Origin: Candidatus Desulfosporosinus nitrosoreducens | GTDB taxonomy: Bacteria > Bacillota > Desulfitobacteriia > Desulfitobacteriales > Desulfitobacteriaceae | Reading direction: 5' to 3' | Length of the DNA: 64,000 nt | Assembly (NCBI RefSeq): GCF_030954495.1 | Contig: NZ_JAVHUW010000047.1 | Coordinates: 1 to 64,000, forward strand | Shown here: positions 26,021-34,194 of the stretch, in pieces | Position numbering within the stretch: the stretch's first letter is position 1 | How the letters are laid out: each line of letters opens with the position of its first letter | Position numbers and translations under genes: made by a program | The notes under the pieces: generated by a model | Database searches by the model: none | The model's input: only the letters and a program-made list of their open reading frames with translations | What the model was told of the DNA's origin: nothing

Positions 26021-26444
26021 TATGTACCCTCCTTCACCTAATCTAAGGATATTCTTCCCTTGTCAAAGTTGTCTATTCACGGTAATTTAAATAAAGAAGA
26101 ATTTCTTTTACGGGGACGAATAAGGCCAGTTTGTGTTTGGCGGAAAAACAGGGATTTGTTCGGGTTGGCCAATAGCGCGAAGTAGGAATAAAATTCGGGC
26201 AATGGCTCGATGTAATAACCGTTCAAAAGCTTTTGAATTCCTTGACCAAGATTTAAGGTTGTATTCCGTTGCGTAATCTCGATATTGTTCCCATTATTTC
26301 GTTCTCGAAAGTTGTTATTTCCCCTTATTGGAAAATACAGGAATATTTTGCGTTTAAAAAAATACCAGTATTAACCAGAAACCCTTTATCCATCGCTCTC
26401 TCGGAACTTGAACTACTTGATGAAGTTGCCTTATTATTTGCGAT

Positions 26445-26451
26445 TTCGACA
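26445..26451 (-). promoter_or_regulatory. Candidate Spo0A-binding box upstream of spo0A
   Basis: TTCGACA, the reverse complement of the 0A-box core TGTCGAA, stands 88 bases before the spo0A start and 13 bases before a TATAAT (26464-26469). This suggests autoregulation as known in Bacillus. A seven-base match alone is weak. The rest of the 26021-26538 interval holds no gene I can support. Confidence 0.45.
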
Positions 26452-26538
26452 TTGCCCATAACGTATAATAAGGGCACCGGAGTTTCACAGCCAAAAGATT
26501 TTTTAGCCGGAATATTATTAAGGCGGGATGATGGTCGA

Positions 26539-27333
26539 ATGGGTAAGAAAATAAAAATAATTGTCGCGGATGATAACCGTAATTTATGTCAAATGCTACA
26601 GAACTATCTTCAAGGCCAAGAAGATGTAGTTATTGTTGGTGTTGCCAATAATGGTTTAGAAGCTTGGGAACTTATTCAAACGCAAGAGCCGGATCTGATT
26701 ATTCTGGACTTGGTTATGCCAAATTTAGACGGGTTAGGAGTCCTTGAGCGGGTTAATAGCCGCACCACAATGCCTCGTCCTAAGATTATTATGCTGACTG
26801 CCTTCGGGCAAGAGTCCCTCACTCATCAGGCTATGCTGCTTGGAGTCGATTATTTTATTCTTAAACCCTTTGATTTGGATATTTTAAGTAAACGGATTCG
26901 CTCTTTAACTCAGGATATGCCTGCGGCGGCTCCTCAGTTTACGACAGCCTCTCCGGTGGTAACCACGGTTGGCAGCGGTGTCAATTTAAGTGTGGAAGTT
27001 ACCACGATGATGCATCAAATTGGCATTCCCGCCCATGTAAAGGGGTATCAATATATACGCGACGCAATTTTAATGGTGGTCGAGGATGTTTCTCTCTTAG
27101 GGGCAGTTACCAAGGAGCTTTACCCTGGAATTGCCAAGAAATTTGATACGGCACCCAGCCGGGTAGAGCGGGGAATTCGGCATGCCATTGAATTGGCCTG
27201 GGAACGTGGACATACGGATACTCTTAAACGGATTTTTGGATATTCCATGAACATAGAGCGTCAGAAACCAACAAACTCAGAGTTTATTGCCCTTCTAGCC
27301 GATAAATTAAGAGTTATGAGTAAAGTCAGCTAA
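26539..27333 (+). CDS. spo0A: Sporulation master regulator Spo0A
   Basis: The 264-residue response regulator that commits cells to sporulation. Residues 1-120 are the receiver: acidic pair in VADDNR, phospho-acceptor Asp in LVMPNLDG context (LIILDLVMPN), conserved Thr in MLTAFG and Lys in FILKPFD. Residues 145-264 are the Spo0A C-terminal DNA-binding domain: IGIPAHVKGYQYIRDAI, LYPGIAKKFDTAPSRVERGIRHAIELAWERG, the recognition-helix block that is diagnostic. ATG 26539 is chosen because homology starts at MGKKIKIIVADDN; an open frame of 90 codons before it has no similarity. spoIVB, its usual neighbour, is not here. Confidence 0.96.
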   Translation: MGKKIKIIVADDNRNLCQMLQNYLQGQEDVVIVGVANNGLEAWELIQTQEPDLIILDLVMPNLDGLGVLERVNSRTTMPRPKIIMLTAFGQESLTHQAMLLGVDYFILKPFDLDILSKRIRSLTQDMPAAAPQFTTASPVVTTVGSGVNLSVEVTTMMHQIGIPAHVKGYQYIRDAILMVVEDVSLLGAVTKELYPGIAKKFDTAPSRVERGIRHAIELAWERGHTDTLKRIFGYSMNIERQKPTNSEFIALLADKLRVMSKVS

Positions 27334-27414
27334 AAATAATTAACAGGACCTTAGAGTCTGTTAACATAAAGGTGAGTTATTGGTTATTGCTATCATAAAA
27401 TAAAAATGGTTATC

Positions 27415-27448
27415 AAGGTTAGGCGAATTTTAGCTTAACCTTTTTTAT
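27415..27448 (+). terminator. Terminator after spo0A
   Basis: AAGGTTAGGC (27415-27424) pairs with GCTTAACCTT (27433-27442, one G-T pair), followed by TTTTAT. The 27449-27707 stretch has no gene; it contains three 13-base tandem repeats at 27572-27610. Confidence 0.8.
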
Positions 27449-27571
27449 GTCCAAGACACTTTGTTCTAGCGGAAGAATAACTTCGTCACATACCTTCTTT
27501 CAGTATGAGCAAGCTTGAATACAATAGAGCGGAGTGTCATAATAGTGTGAGTCCATATAGGCATTTGAATA

Positions 27572-27610
27572 ATAAGATTACAAAATAAGATTACTAAATA
27601 AGACTAAATG
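27572..27610 (+). repeat. Three imperfect 13-base tandem repeats
   Basis: The unit ATAAGATTACAAA recurs at 27572, 27585 (ATAAGATTACTAA) and 27598 (ATAAGACTAAATG), in the leader region of the thymidylate-kinase-like gene. It may be replication slippage or an array of protein-binding sites. Confidence 0.6.
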
Positions 27611-27707
27611 AGGCTTTTGTCCATATAGCAGCTTGAAAGATCAGGACAAAGAAGTGTAATATAGGTTGGATGGCTAAAATCGATGAAGAAAAAGGAGGCG
27701 CTTTTCT

Positions 27708-28391
27708 TTGAGGGGGAAGCTCATTGTTATCGAAGCAGGGGACGGTTGTGGCAAGGCGACTCAAACTCAACTGCTTTATGACAGACTTAAGACGGACAAT
27801 TATCATGTAAAAAAAATCGAATTCCCCGATTATGAAAGTGATTCCTCAGCCCTAATAAAGATGTATTTGAATGGGGATTTTGGCACAAATCCGGATGATG
27901 TAAACCCTTATGCGGCGTCCGTATTTTATACAGTGGACAGGTATGCTTCTTATAAGAAAAGCTGGGAGGGGTTTTACCAAGGGGGCGGAATTATACTGGC
28001 TGACCGCTATACCACTTCGAATATGGTACATCAGGCGGCCAAAATAACTGATAAGGCAGAGCGGCAAGCATATCTTAATTGGCTGACGGATTTGGAATTT
28101 GGCAAGTTCGGATTGCCCGCTCCGGACTGTGTTATCTTCCTCGACATGCACCCCAGCTTTAGCCAAAAGCTTATAAATGGTCGTCTCAATAAATTAGGGA
28201 GCCAGGAAAAGGATATTCATGAAAGTAATTATGAATATTTAGAGCGTTCTTATCGTAATGCCTGTGAGATCAGAGCGGAAAACGGCTGGAATATAATCGG
28301 CTGTGTGGCCGATGAGCAACTGAGAAGTATCGCAGAAATCCATGCGGATGTCTATAAAACCGTTATAAAGGTATTGACTGATAAGTCCTAA
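27708..28391 (+). CDS. tmk: Thymidylate kinase family protein
   Basis: A 227-residue P-loop nucleoside monophosphate kinase, most like dTMP kinase: P-loop IEAGDGCGKATQTQLL at residues 8-23, the DR motif in LADRYTTSNMVHQA, the substrate loop PDCVIFLDMHP and a lid region. The Walker A Ser/Thr that normally follows GK is Ala here (GKATQ), as I recall for a clostridial/archaeal subgroup. TTG 27708 follows AAAGGAGG. It stands alone and not in the usual holB-tmk cluster, so it may be a second deoxynucleoside monophosphate kinase. Confidence 0.78.
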   Translation: MRGKLIVIEAGDGCGKATQTQLLYDRLKTDNYHVKKIEFPDYESDSSALIKMYLNGDFGTNPDDVNPYAASVFYTVDRYASYKKSWEGFYQGGGIILADRYTTSNMVHQAAKITDKAERQAYLNWLTDLEFGKFGLPAPDCVIFLDMHPSFSQKLINGRLNKLGSQEKDIHESNYEYLERSYRNACEIRAENGWNIIGCVADEQLRSIAEIHADVYKTVIKVLTDKS

Positions 28392-28402
28392 CCAATAAAA
28401 TA

Positions 28403-28433
28403 ATACAGCCACAACAGCAGTTGTTGTGGCTTA
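28403..28433 (+). terminator. Weak terminator-like hairpin after tmk-like gene
   Basis: AGCCACAACA pairs with TGTTGTGGCT around a short loop (about 28406-28431), but only TT follows, so termination may be partial. Confidence 0.4.
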
Positions 28434-28541
28434 ACACGTGTAATGTGCTATTTCCTATGGACTGCACACAATAAGAAGTGTTTTGCAAAAGAAATACGAG
28501 ATGCTTAGATGGAGCCTCTTAAAGTTTGCCGAAATAGAGCG

Positions 28542-28668
28542 TTATCCGCTGGCTTAGCCGCTCTAAACTCCCGCTTCTGCAAGCGGTGAGTTTAGAGCGG
28601 CTAAGTCCCTGGCTAAGTGCGACTAAGATTCGGATGGAGTTAAAACTTCACCTGACTCAAGTCTTCTT
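28542..28668. repeat. Structured intergenic element, copy A
   Basis: A 127-base element related to 58330-58458. Its core is a perfect 18-bp stem, 28553-28570 against 28588-28605, capped by an inner stem CCGCTT/AAGCGG with a CTGC loop, then a conserved single-stranded-looking block AAGTGCGACTAAG (28615-28627), a second hairpin (28629-28655) and a conserved end TCAAGTCTTCTT (28657-28668). The two copies differ in stem sequence but keep pairing. It lies between convergent genes. Whether it is a mobile palindromic repeat, a small RNA or a terminator-linked element is open. Confidence 0.7.
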
Positions 28669-28692
28669 TATTTGATAAGCTTTCGCAAAGGC

Positions 28693-29523
28693 TCAGCTGT
28701 TCATCATACAATAGAGAATAATAGCCTGTTGAACAGCAAGCAGTGATTTTTTGAATTCATAGCCCACAAAGTATTTGCTTTCCATGACTTCGGCTGAGAC
28801 TTCTTCGCCTCTGAAAAACGGTGGACATGGGTTTAAAAGTGCATTTTTGTTAGCTATAGCCATAAGTGAAGCTGTAATTTGATAGTTCTTGAAGGCTTTT
28901 AAATTATCATGATTAATTGAATCTGTAAGAATAATATCCTTGTTTAGCATCGCCTTTTTCAGATCATGCTCTATGGCTACCCCTTCCATTTCGTAAGTCC
29001 GGGGACAGCTTTGAGAAAAAGCCAAGCCGAATAAGTCGGCAGCTTCTTTCCAGGCCAGGCCAATATTGCTTTGTGCGCCGACAAACAGATAATTGTCAGC
29101 AAGATAATTTGCACGAAGGTTTGAGAGTGTAAATAAATCTGATAAAATTTCACAAGGATGATTCACATCTGTCATGGCATTAATAATTGGAACAAAACTG
29201 GCACCGGCCATTCTTTCAATTAATGAGATATTGTTATGTCTGACGACAATACAATCCGACCAATTATTTAAATACCTAGTAACGTCCCGGATATCTTCTT
29301 TTTTGTCAAGTGCATCACTGGGAAACAAAATAGCTTGACCGCCTAATAGTTTAATGCCTTTTTCAAACGAAACTCTTGTCCGAATGCTTGAGGGAGGAAA
29401 AAATAAGACAATTGTTTTGTTTTGCAAAAATCCGGAATAGTTATTTTGCTCAACTTCAGCAGCTAGCTCAAAAATCTTGCCGACATCTTTCATAGACAAA
29501 TTACTTAATCTGACTAAATCCAT
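28693..29523 (-). CDS. Divergent aspartate/ornithine carbamoyltransferase family protein
   Basis: A 276-residue member of the ATCase/OTCase superfamily. The carbamoyl-phosphate site is kept (PPSSIRTRVSFEKG for the S-x-R-T-R loop, and VRHNN), and HPCEILSDLFTL matches the HPCQ motif with Glu for Gln. The second-substrate side differs from ornithine enzymes: no SMG loop is found, and HCLP reads NPCPPFFRGEE. It probably carbamoylates an unidentified amine. The start at ATG 29523 fits the family N-terminus MDLVRLSNLS; ATG 29541 is an alternative, and anything further upstream lies in the tRNA terminator. No arginine or pyrimidine genes are adjacent. Confidence 0.75.
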   Translation of the reverse strand: MDLVRLSNLSMKDVGKIFELAAEVEQNNYSGFLQNKTIVLFFPPSSIRTRVSFEKGIKLLGGQAILFPSDALDKKEDIRDVTRYLNNWSDCIVVRHNNISLIERMAGASFVPIINAMTDVNHPCEILSDLFTLSNLRANYLADNYLFVGAQSNIGLAWKEAADLFGLAFSQSCPRTYEMEGVAIEHDLKKAMLNKDIILTDSINHDNLKAFKNYQITASLMAIANKNALLNPCPPFFRGEEVSAEVMESKYFVGYEFKKSLLAVQQAIILYCMMNS

Positions 29524-29579
29524 TTTTGATTTTGCCACCATCCCCAAATATAAAATTGCTTTCTTTATCTTAAAAAACG

Positions 29580-29615
29580 AAATAAAAGAAGTCAACCGCA
29601 TTAGCGATTGACTTC
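29580..29615 (-). terminator. Terminator of tRNA-Arg
   Basis: On the minus strand GAAGTCAA (29615-29608) pairs with TTGACTTC (29595-29588), followed by TTTTATTT, 16 bases after the tRNA 3' end. Confidence 0.8.
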
Positions 29616-29630
29616 CTTCAATACAATATT

Positions 29631-29706
29631 TGGTGCGCCCGGCGGGATTTGAACCTGCGACCTCCGGCTTCGGAAACCGTCACTCTATCCACTGAGCTAC
29701 GAGCGC
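29631..29706 (-). tRNA. tRNA-Arg (anticodon CCG)
   Basis: A 76-base cloverleaf read on the minus strand: acceptor stem GCGCTCG/CGGGCGC with one G-T pair, D arm GCTC-AGTGGATA-GAGT, anticodon loop TTCCGAA (anticodon CCG), T arm with GGTTCAAATCC, and an encoded CCA. The first anticodon-stem pair is A-G, a mild mismatch. It reads the rare Arg codon CGG. Confidence 0.95.
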
Positions 29707-29857
29707 ATAAGAGGACACTTCTTTACTTTACTCAATTAATAAGAGATTGTCAAGGCTAAAATTAGCCAAAGTAACCATAAGTTGTCTCTTTCGAGTCTAT
29801 GCAGTATAATGCAACAAGGTAACTACTTGGATTCAAGCGAGAAATGAGGGAATTCGT

Positions 29858-30727
29858 TTGCGATGGCGAGATTTAAAAGAGAAGTTTTCCTGGCAGTTTT
29901 TAAAGCACCTTATTGGAATAATATTTGGCGCCTCGATAGTGAGCACCAGTATTAATACCTTAATTATCCCCAATCAAATTGCTGACGGCGGGGTTACGGG
30001 TATTGCGATTATTTTACATTATCTTTTCAAATGGCCGGTTAGTTGGATAATCATAGTTTTGAATTTGCCCTTGTTTATCCTGGGCCTTAAATTGGTGGGA
30101 CGCAATTTTTTACTGCTCAGTGTTCTTGGGGTTGGGATTCTTTCGGCAACTCTTTCTTTAACGTCCCATTTTCCGTCTCTGACCCATGACACTTTGTTAG
30201 CCGCTATTTCCGGTGGGGTTCTTTCCGGAATTGGCATGGGGATTATCTTTCGCTCCCGGGGTTCACTTGGCGGAACCGATATTTTAGCGGTTCTGTTTGC
30301 CAGGACGACTCCTTTTAGTGTAGGGCAAATTTTGCTGGGTATTGATGCGGTTATTTTTATGGTAACAGCTCTGTTATTTAAGCCTGAAATGGCCATGTAT
30401 GCCATGATCTATATGTTTATAGCAACTCGTGTTGTCGACTTGGTTCAGGAAGGCTTGAGCCATTCCAAATCGGTTATGGTTGTCACTGTAAAGCCCCAGG
30501 AGATTGCCAATGAGATTATGGCTAAACTGGAACGGGGGGTCACTCTTTTTCAGGCGACAGGTGCTTACTCGGGAGATGAGAAACAAGTCGTTTATTGTGT
30601 TATTAGCCGTACAGAATTGTCTCAGATCAAAGAGATTGTTCGTGCACAAGATCCCCTCGCCTTCGTTGCTATTTCCGAAGTCCCTGAAGTTGTAGGGGAA
30701 GGTTTTTCATCATGGAAGGGACATTAA
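29858..30727 (+). CDS. YitT-family membrane protein
   Basis: A 289-residue protein with about five or six membrane helices followed by a soluble C-terminal domain. Features of the YitT (DUF161/DUF2179) family: FGASIVSTSINTLIIPNQIADGGVTGIAIIL at the start, GIGMGIIFRSRGSLGGTDILA in the middle, and the DUF2179 part with TLFQATGAYSGDEKQVVYCVISR. The GGVTG and GGTDI motifs are conserved. The function of the family is unknown. The start is TTG 29858 after a GAGGG-like site. It is divergent from the tRNA. Confidence 0.88.
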   Translation: MRWRDLKEKFSWQFLKHLIGIIFGASIVSTSINTLIIPNQIADGGVTGIAIILHYLFKWPVSWIIIVLNLPLFILGLKLVGRNFLLLSVLGVGILSATLSLTSHFPSLTHDTLLAAISGGVLSGIGMGIIFRSRGSLGGTDILAVLFARTTPFSVGQILLGIDAVIFMVTALLFKPEMAMYAMIYMFIATRVVDLVQEGLSHSKSVMVVTVKPQEIANEIMAKLERGVTLFQATGAYSGDEKQVVYCVISRTELSQIKEIVRAQDPLAFVAISEVPEVVGEGFSSWKGH

Positions 30728-30796
30728 GCTGACAAGCGCTTAAACCATAGATTAATTATTAAATTATTATTTTGGAAATTAAAGCTGTGAGCTTTT

Positions 30797-31603
30797 TCAA
30801 TTGTTTGTTGTTTTAGGGGAAGGAGCTGCGGAATTGTTTGTCAAGTTACTTTCCGGCGGCCAGGTTCCGCTGGCTTCGGAGAGCAATTTTCCTACAGGCA
30901 TGAGGGTATACCCTTTAAGTTTGAGGCGTTCAATAACTGTGGGTAAAGCCTGAATAGTGTCCGGCGCCGAGTCTGAAGCGTGAAATAAAATAATGTCACC
31001 TGCTTTGGCCCCTTCTCCTGAATGCAGGCCATTGAGAACATTATTAATCACGGCATTAGGACCGGGACGTTTCCAATCAAGAGAGTCGACACTCCACTGT
31101 ATCACTCGGTACCCTAGTTTATTAGCGACGGAAATTACTTTATTGTCATAGGCTCCGTTGGGCGCGCGAATTAACCTTACTTTTTGGCCGGAGACCCGCT
31201 CCAAAACTTCCTGGGAGGTGGCAATCTCCTTCTCGATTTCACCGGCGCCCAAGTTGTTGAGGTCGATATGGCGGTTGCCGTGAGAGCCGATTTCATGCCC
31301 TTCTTTTACCATGCGCTGAACTAAAGCCTGATGCTTTTCCGCCCAGGGACTTGAAAGGAAAAATGTGGCGTGAACCCCTTCCCGTTTGAGAATATCCAAA
31401 ATCGGTTCTGCTGTTTTTTCCCCCCAACTGATATCAAAGGTCAAGCCAATTGCCGGAGTGGTAACAGTTGCCGAATAAATAGGTTTTAGCTTGCCCGAAA
31501 AAACAGCAGTCACATTTTCGCGGTAAGAAATCAAGACAAGCAGCAGAATTCCCCAAAGGGCAAGGTTACGCCAAGATGGACGCTTGAAAATTATTATTCG
31601 CAT
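30797..31603 (-). CDS. Polysaccharide deacetylase, sporulation PdaB type
   Basis: A 268-residue membrane-anchored carbohydrate esterase family 4 protein. An N-terminal helix (LALWGILLLVLISY) leads to the NodB domain: catalytic Asp motif LTFDISWGEK (usual TFDDG altered as in PdaB proteins), metal motif HEIGSHGNRH, RAPNGAYD, QWSVDSLDW and ILFHASDSA. PdaB-like enzymes act in spore wall formation, fitting the sporulation genes nearby. ATG 31603 follows GGAGGAATT. The C-terminal 25 residues are Pro/Ser/Asn-rich and disordered. Confidence 0.85.
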   Translation of the reverse strand: MRIIIFKRPSWRNLALWGILLLVLISYRENVTAVFSGKLKPIYSATVTTPAIGLTFDISWGEKTAEPILDILKREGVHATFFLSSPWAEKHQALVQRMVKEGHEIGSHGNRHIDLNNLGAGEIEKEIATSQEVLERVSGQKVRLIRAPNGAYDNKVISVANKLGYRVIQWSVDSLDWKRPGPNAVINNVLNGLHSGEGAKAGDIILFHASDSAPDTIQALPTVIERLKLKGYTLMPVGKLLSEASGTWPPESNLTNNSAAPSPKTTNN

Positions 31604-31661
31604 TTGGAATTCCTCCTTTGGGTTAAAGATATTCGTCTGCCCTCCGGATCATGAGATGAAA

Positions 31662-31692
31662 AATAAAAAAACGCCTGAAAATAGGCGTCTTG
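31662..31692 (-). terminator. Terminator (minus strand)
   Basis: ACGCCT (31671-31676) pairs with AGGCGT (31683-31688); on the minus strand the stem is followed by TTTTTTTATTTTT. It ends the transcript of the small membrane protein at 31768-32025. Confidence 0.8.
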
Positions 31693-31767
31693 ATAAAAGT
31701 TCATCTGTTTAAGCGGAATAAAAAATGCTTTCTGAGATGGAATTACAACGTTTTATGCAATGCGTAA

Positions 31768-32025
31768 TTAACGCTTAAAAAATCGCTGACCGAAGATTGC
31801 CTGTACCAAATCCACCCGAAACAGCAGTTTGAGAAACAAGTGGAGGACAATGAAAGAGGCGGCAATAATTACTATCACGCGGATCAGGAAAAAGGCGATT
31901 GCAAAGAGCCAGGTGAAAACCTTGCCCAATATGACGGCCGAAAGTAAAAGGCCGAGAATGAGTATGAGAAGCTTGATTGCAACCGTCCAATAATTGGAGG
32001 ACTGAGATGGGCGATAAGTATTCAA
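31768..32025 (-). CDS. Small membrane protein, 85 residues
   Basis: An 85-residue protein with two hydrophobic helices (LLILILGLLLSAVIL and FFLIRVIVIIAASFIVLHLF) and a basic C-terminus (IFGQRFFKR). Family unknown. It starts at TTG 32025 with AAGGGGG eight bases before. A terminator follows within 80 bases, so it is probably a single-gene transcript divergent from the TPR gene. Confidence 0.65.
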   Translation of the reverse strand: MNTYRPSQSSNYWTVAIKLLILILGLLLSAVILGKVFTWLFAIAFFLIRVIVIIAASFIVLHLFLKLLFRVDLVQAIFGQRFFKR

Positions 32026-32187
32026 GATCTAAACACCCCCTTCTACATAGAGATTATCATATTTCGACTTTTATGTCTAGGTTACAAGCTTGTTCGCTTA
32101 AAAGTTCCTTTGAGCCTTAATTCTTACGCTTTGATACCCAATAAATTGAATCGTGCATATTATGGAACAGACATTGGAGGGGATAAT

Positions 32188-33459
32188 ATGTACGAAAGAG
32201 AATTATCCAGCTGGCGGAATCTGATGGAAGACGGTACTCAATGCCTGGGGGAGGAACAATATATTAATGCCGAAAAATATTACTCTCAGGCGCTTATCTT
32301 AGCGCACCAATTCTCGGTTCCAGAGCTCACGGCCTTTACATTACGACTGCTGGCAACTGTGAGAGTTCGTTTAGGGTATCTTGAATTAGCTGAAGAAGGG
32401 TTTCAATCAGCTCTCCTTATTTGTCAGGGAATCCAGAACGCTAAAGGTATGTCCGAGGCCTGGGCCGGTTTAGCCAGCGTTTCGGTGAAAAGGGGAAAGT
32501 TCAAAGCTGCCGCTGATGAATATGAACAAGCCATCGCTATTTACCCTGCGACCTCCCCGCCTTTGCGGCTGGGTATGCTCTATGCGGATCTCGGTCAGGT
32601 GCACGCGACTCTGGCGGAGTGGAATAAGGCCCGTGACGCTTATTCTGAGGCCCAGGAAATTTGCCGCGCCAATGGCTTTCTTAAAGGGGAAGGGGAATTG
32701 GATGTGCTTATTGGCGAGCTGTGCTTTCGGCAAAAGAAAAAAGAAGAAGCAAGCAAAAGCTTGCAGCACGCCTGTCAAGTATTTTTTGAAATTTCGGATA
32801 TTGTTGCTCTGACGAATGCTCTTCAATATCTGGCCTTAATGTATTTTGAGCAAAATAAAATGCGCCTTGCTTTTGAGTGCCAGCAGAAAGCTGTTGCGCT
32901 CTGTTTGAGATTTGATAAGAAGCATGTTTTTAGTGAAAGCTGTTTTTTCTTAAGCAGGATAGAACAGTCGCTGGATTTGCTGGAGGAAGCAAAGTATTAT
33001 CTGGAATTGTCCGTTCAATTTTATCCGGAACAAGATATTGAACTAGCCTTGCGCTATCAAGGCATGGCGAATTTACTTCATTTAACGGCAGATTATGCAA
33101 AAGCGGAATTATATTATCTAAAAGCTTTAAGTCTTTATGAATCCTTGGGTGATGAGCTGCATATAGGGGAAGTCTGCGAAGCCCTGGTTGTTTTAAAAGA
33201 ATCTCGGGAAAAGGGCGATGAAGGCCGGGAGAGCAAAGAAGAGCCGGGAATTCAGGCCAAAATGTCAGGAGGCTTTCCTCTTGAGGCCTTAGTCCGCCTG
33301 GCGGAATTCTATGAAGAGCGGCGCAATTACCGAAACGCTTTGGAGTGTTATTGGAGAGCCTTGGAAATGGGGCGCGATGCCCAAATTACGACGAATTGGA
33401 TCGAAGCCAGAGTCCAAAAAGTATCGAAACAGATTCGCCGCAAAAGATCCGCCTACTAA
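32188..33459 (+). CDS. TPR-repeat protein
   Basis: A 423-residue soluble helical protein made of about ten tetratricopeptide repeats, for example GEEQYINAEKYYSQALILA, YLELAEEGFQSALLIC, RGKFKAAADEYEQAIAIYP, WNKARDAYSEAQEIC and YAKAELYYLKALSLYE. There is no HTH, kinase or secretion signal, so it is an adaptor or a Rap-like regulator at most; Rap phosphatases have a distinct N-terminal three-helix bundle that I cannot identify here. ATG 32188 follows GGAGGGG. A charged insert (KEKGDEGRESKEEPG-like) lies near residue 365. Confidence 0.8.
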   Translation: MYERELSSWRNLMEDGTQCLGEEQYINAEKYYSQALILAHQFSVPELTAFTLRLLATVRVRLGYLELAEEGFQSALLICQGIQNAKGMSEAWAGLASVSVKRGKFKAAADEYEQAIAIYPATSPPLRLGMLYADLGQVHATLAEWNKARDAYSEAQEICRANGFLKGEGELDVLIGELCFRQKKKEEASKSLQHACQVFFEISDIVALTNALQYLALMYFEQNKMRLAFECQQKAVALCLRFDKKHVFSESCFFLSRIEQSLDLLEEAKYYLELSVQFYPEQDIELALRYQGMANLLHLTADYAKAELYYLKALSLYESLGDELHIGEVCEALVVLKESREKGDEGRESKEEPGIQAKMSGGFPLEALVRLAEFYEERRNYRNALECYWRALEMGRDAQITTNWIEARVQKVSKQIRRKRSAY

Positions 33460-33551
33460 TGTTTCCCTAATTCTCTTTCCGACAGCATAAAGGATAACTT
33501 CGTTAATCTTTTCCTCCCGCATCAGAGCAACTGGCGGCTTCTGCTCTCGCA

Positions 33552-33578
33552 AACTCGGCGCAAGCCGAGTTTTCTTTA
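33552..33578 (+). terminator. Rho-independent terminator
   Basis: AACTCGGC-GCAA-GCCGAGTT (33552-33571) followed by TTCTTT; a compact, stable hairpin after the TPR gene. Confidence 0.85.
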
Positions 33579-33663
33579 AAAAAGCTTTATAAATCGGGAG
33601 AGTTCAGATAAAATAGAGGTATAATACTCTCACTGTCAGGTGAGATGGGGTGGAGGGGAAGCT

Positions 33664-34194
33664 ATGCGTGAGGAAGATTCGTTGCTCCTCGAATGTTTGG
33701 AAGATGTTTACCACGACTTTGAAAAGGCTTTGAAAAAAGTGCAAAAGGTACGTTCAGTTCATGTCCAGAAATTTGAGCGGCTTCTAGAAGAATTACTGAG
33801 TGAGCGCAGAGTTTTCGAAGATATTTCTATCCCGGCCCGGCTAATCATTGAACAGCTTTTGGAGCTGCAGTTTAAAGTTGGACAGGTCGCTTTGGAAGCG
33901 GAATATTTGAGGCAGCCCTTTGTTGGTGTGGAATCTGTTAAAATCGAGGAGTTTGGTATTATTCGCTTAAAACTTGGGGATGTTGAAGTTAAATGGCGGG
34001 ATGGAAACTATTCTTACTATTTCTACCCGGATAAGGTGGAACTAAGAGCTACGGATGAGAAATCTTCCATTAAATTATTCTTTTCTATTCCGTTTAATCA
34101 ACAGATTATGGAAAGGTTTCCGGAAATCCTTAAGTCTCCCAATGTTGTTTATGTTCATCCACAACTTGAAGCTTGGATACGGGAGGTTCTGTGA
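33664..34194 (+). CDS. Hypothetical protein upstream of cobO-like gene
   Basis: A 176-residue soluble protein. Residues 1-75 are helical with coiled-coil character (LECLEDVYHDFEKALKKVQKV, KFERLLEELLSERR); residues 90-176 are beta-rich (IIRLKLGDVEVKWRDGNYSYYFYPDKVELRA). No family recognised. ATG 33664 follows GGAGGGG. Its stop overlaps the ATG of the next gene by one base (TGATG), so the pair is translationally coupled. Confidence 0.68.
   Translation: MREEDSLLLECLEDVYHDFEKALKKVQKVRSVHVQKFERLLEELLSERRVFEDISIPARLIIEQLLELQFKVGQVALEAEYLRQPFVGVESVKIEEFGIIRLKLGDVEVKWRDGNYSYYFYPDKVELRATDEKSSIKLFFSIPFNQQIMERFPEILKSPNVVYVHPQLEAWIREVL

Noticed and set aside
26269..26538. In-frame open extension of 90 codons before spo0A
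   Set aside because: Spo0A homology and the receiver fold start at MGKKIKI; the region carries a candidate 0A box and TATAAT and so is promoter DNA.
27572..27610. Repeats considered as a CRISPR fragment
   Set aside because: Units are 13 bases, contiguous without spacers, and imperfect; no cas genes are present.
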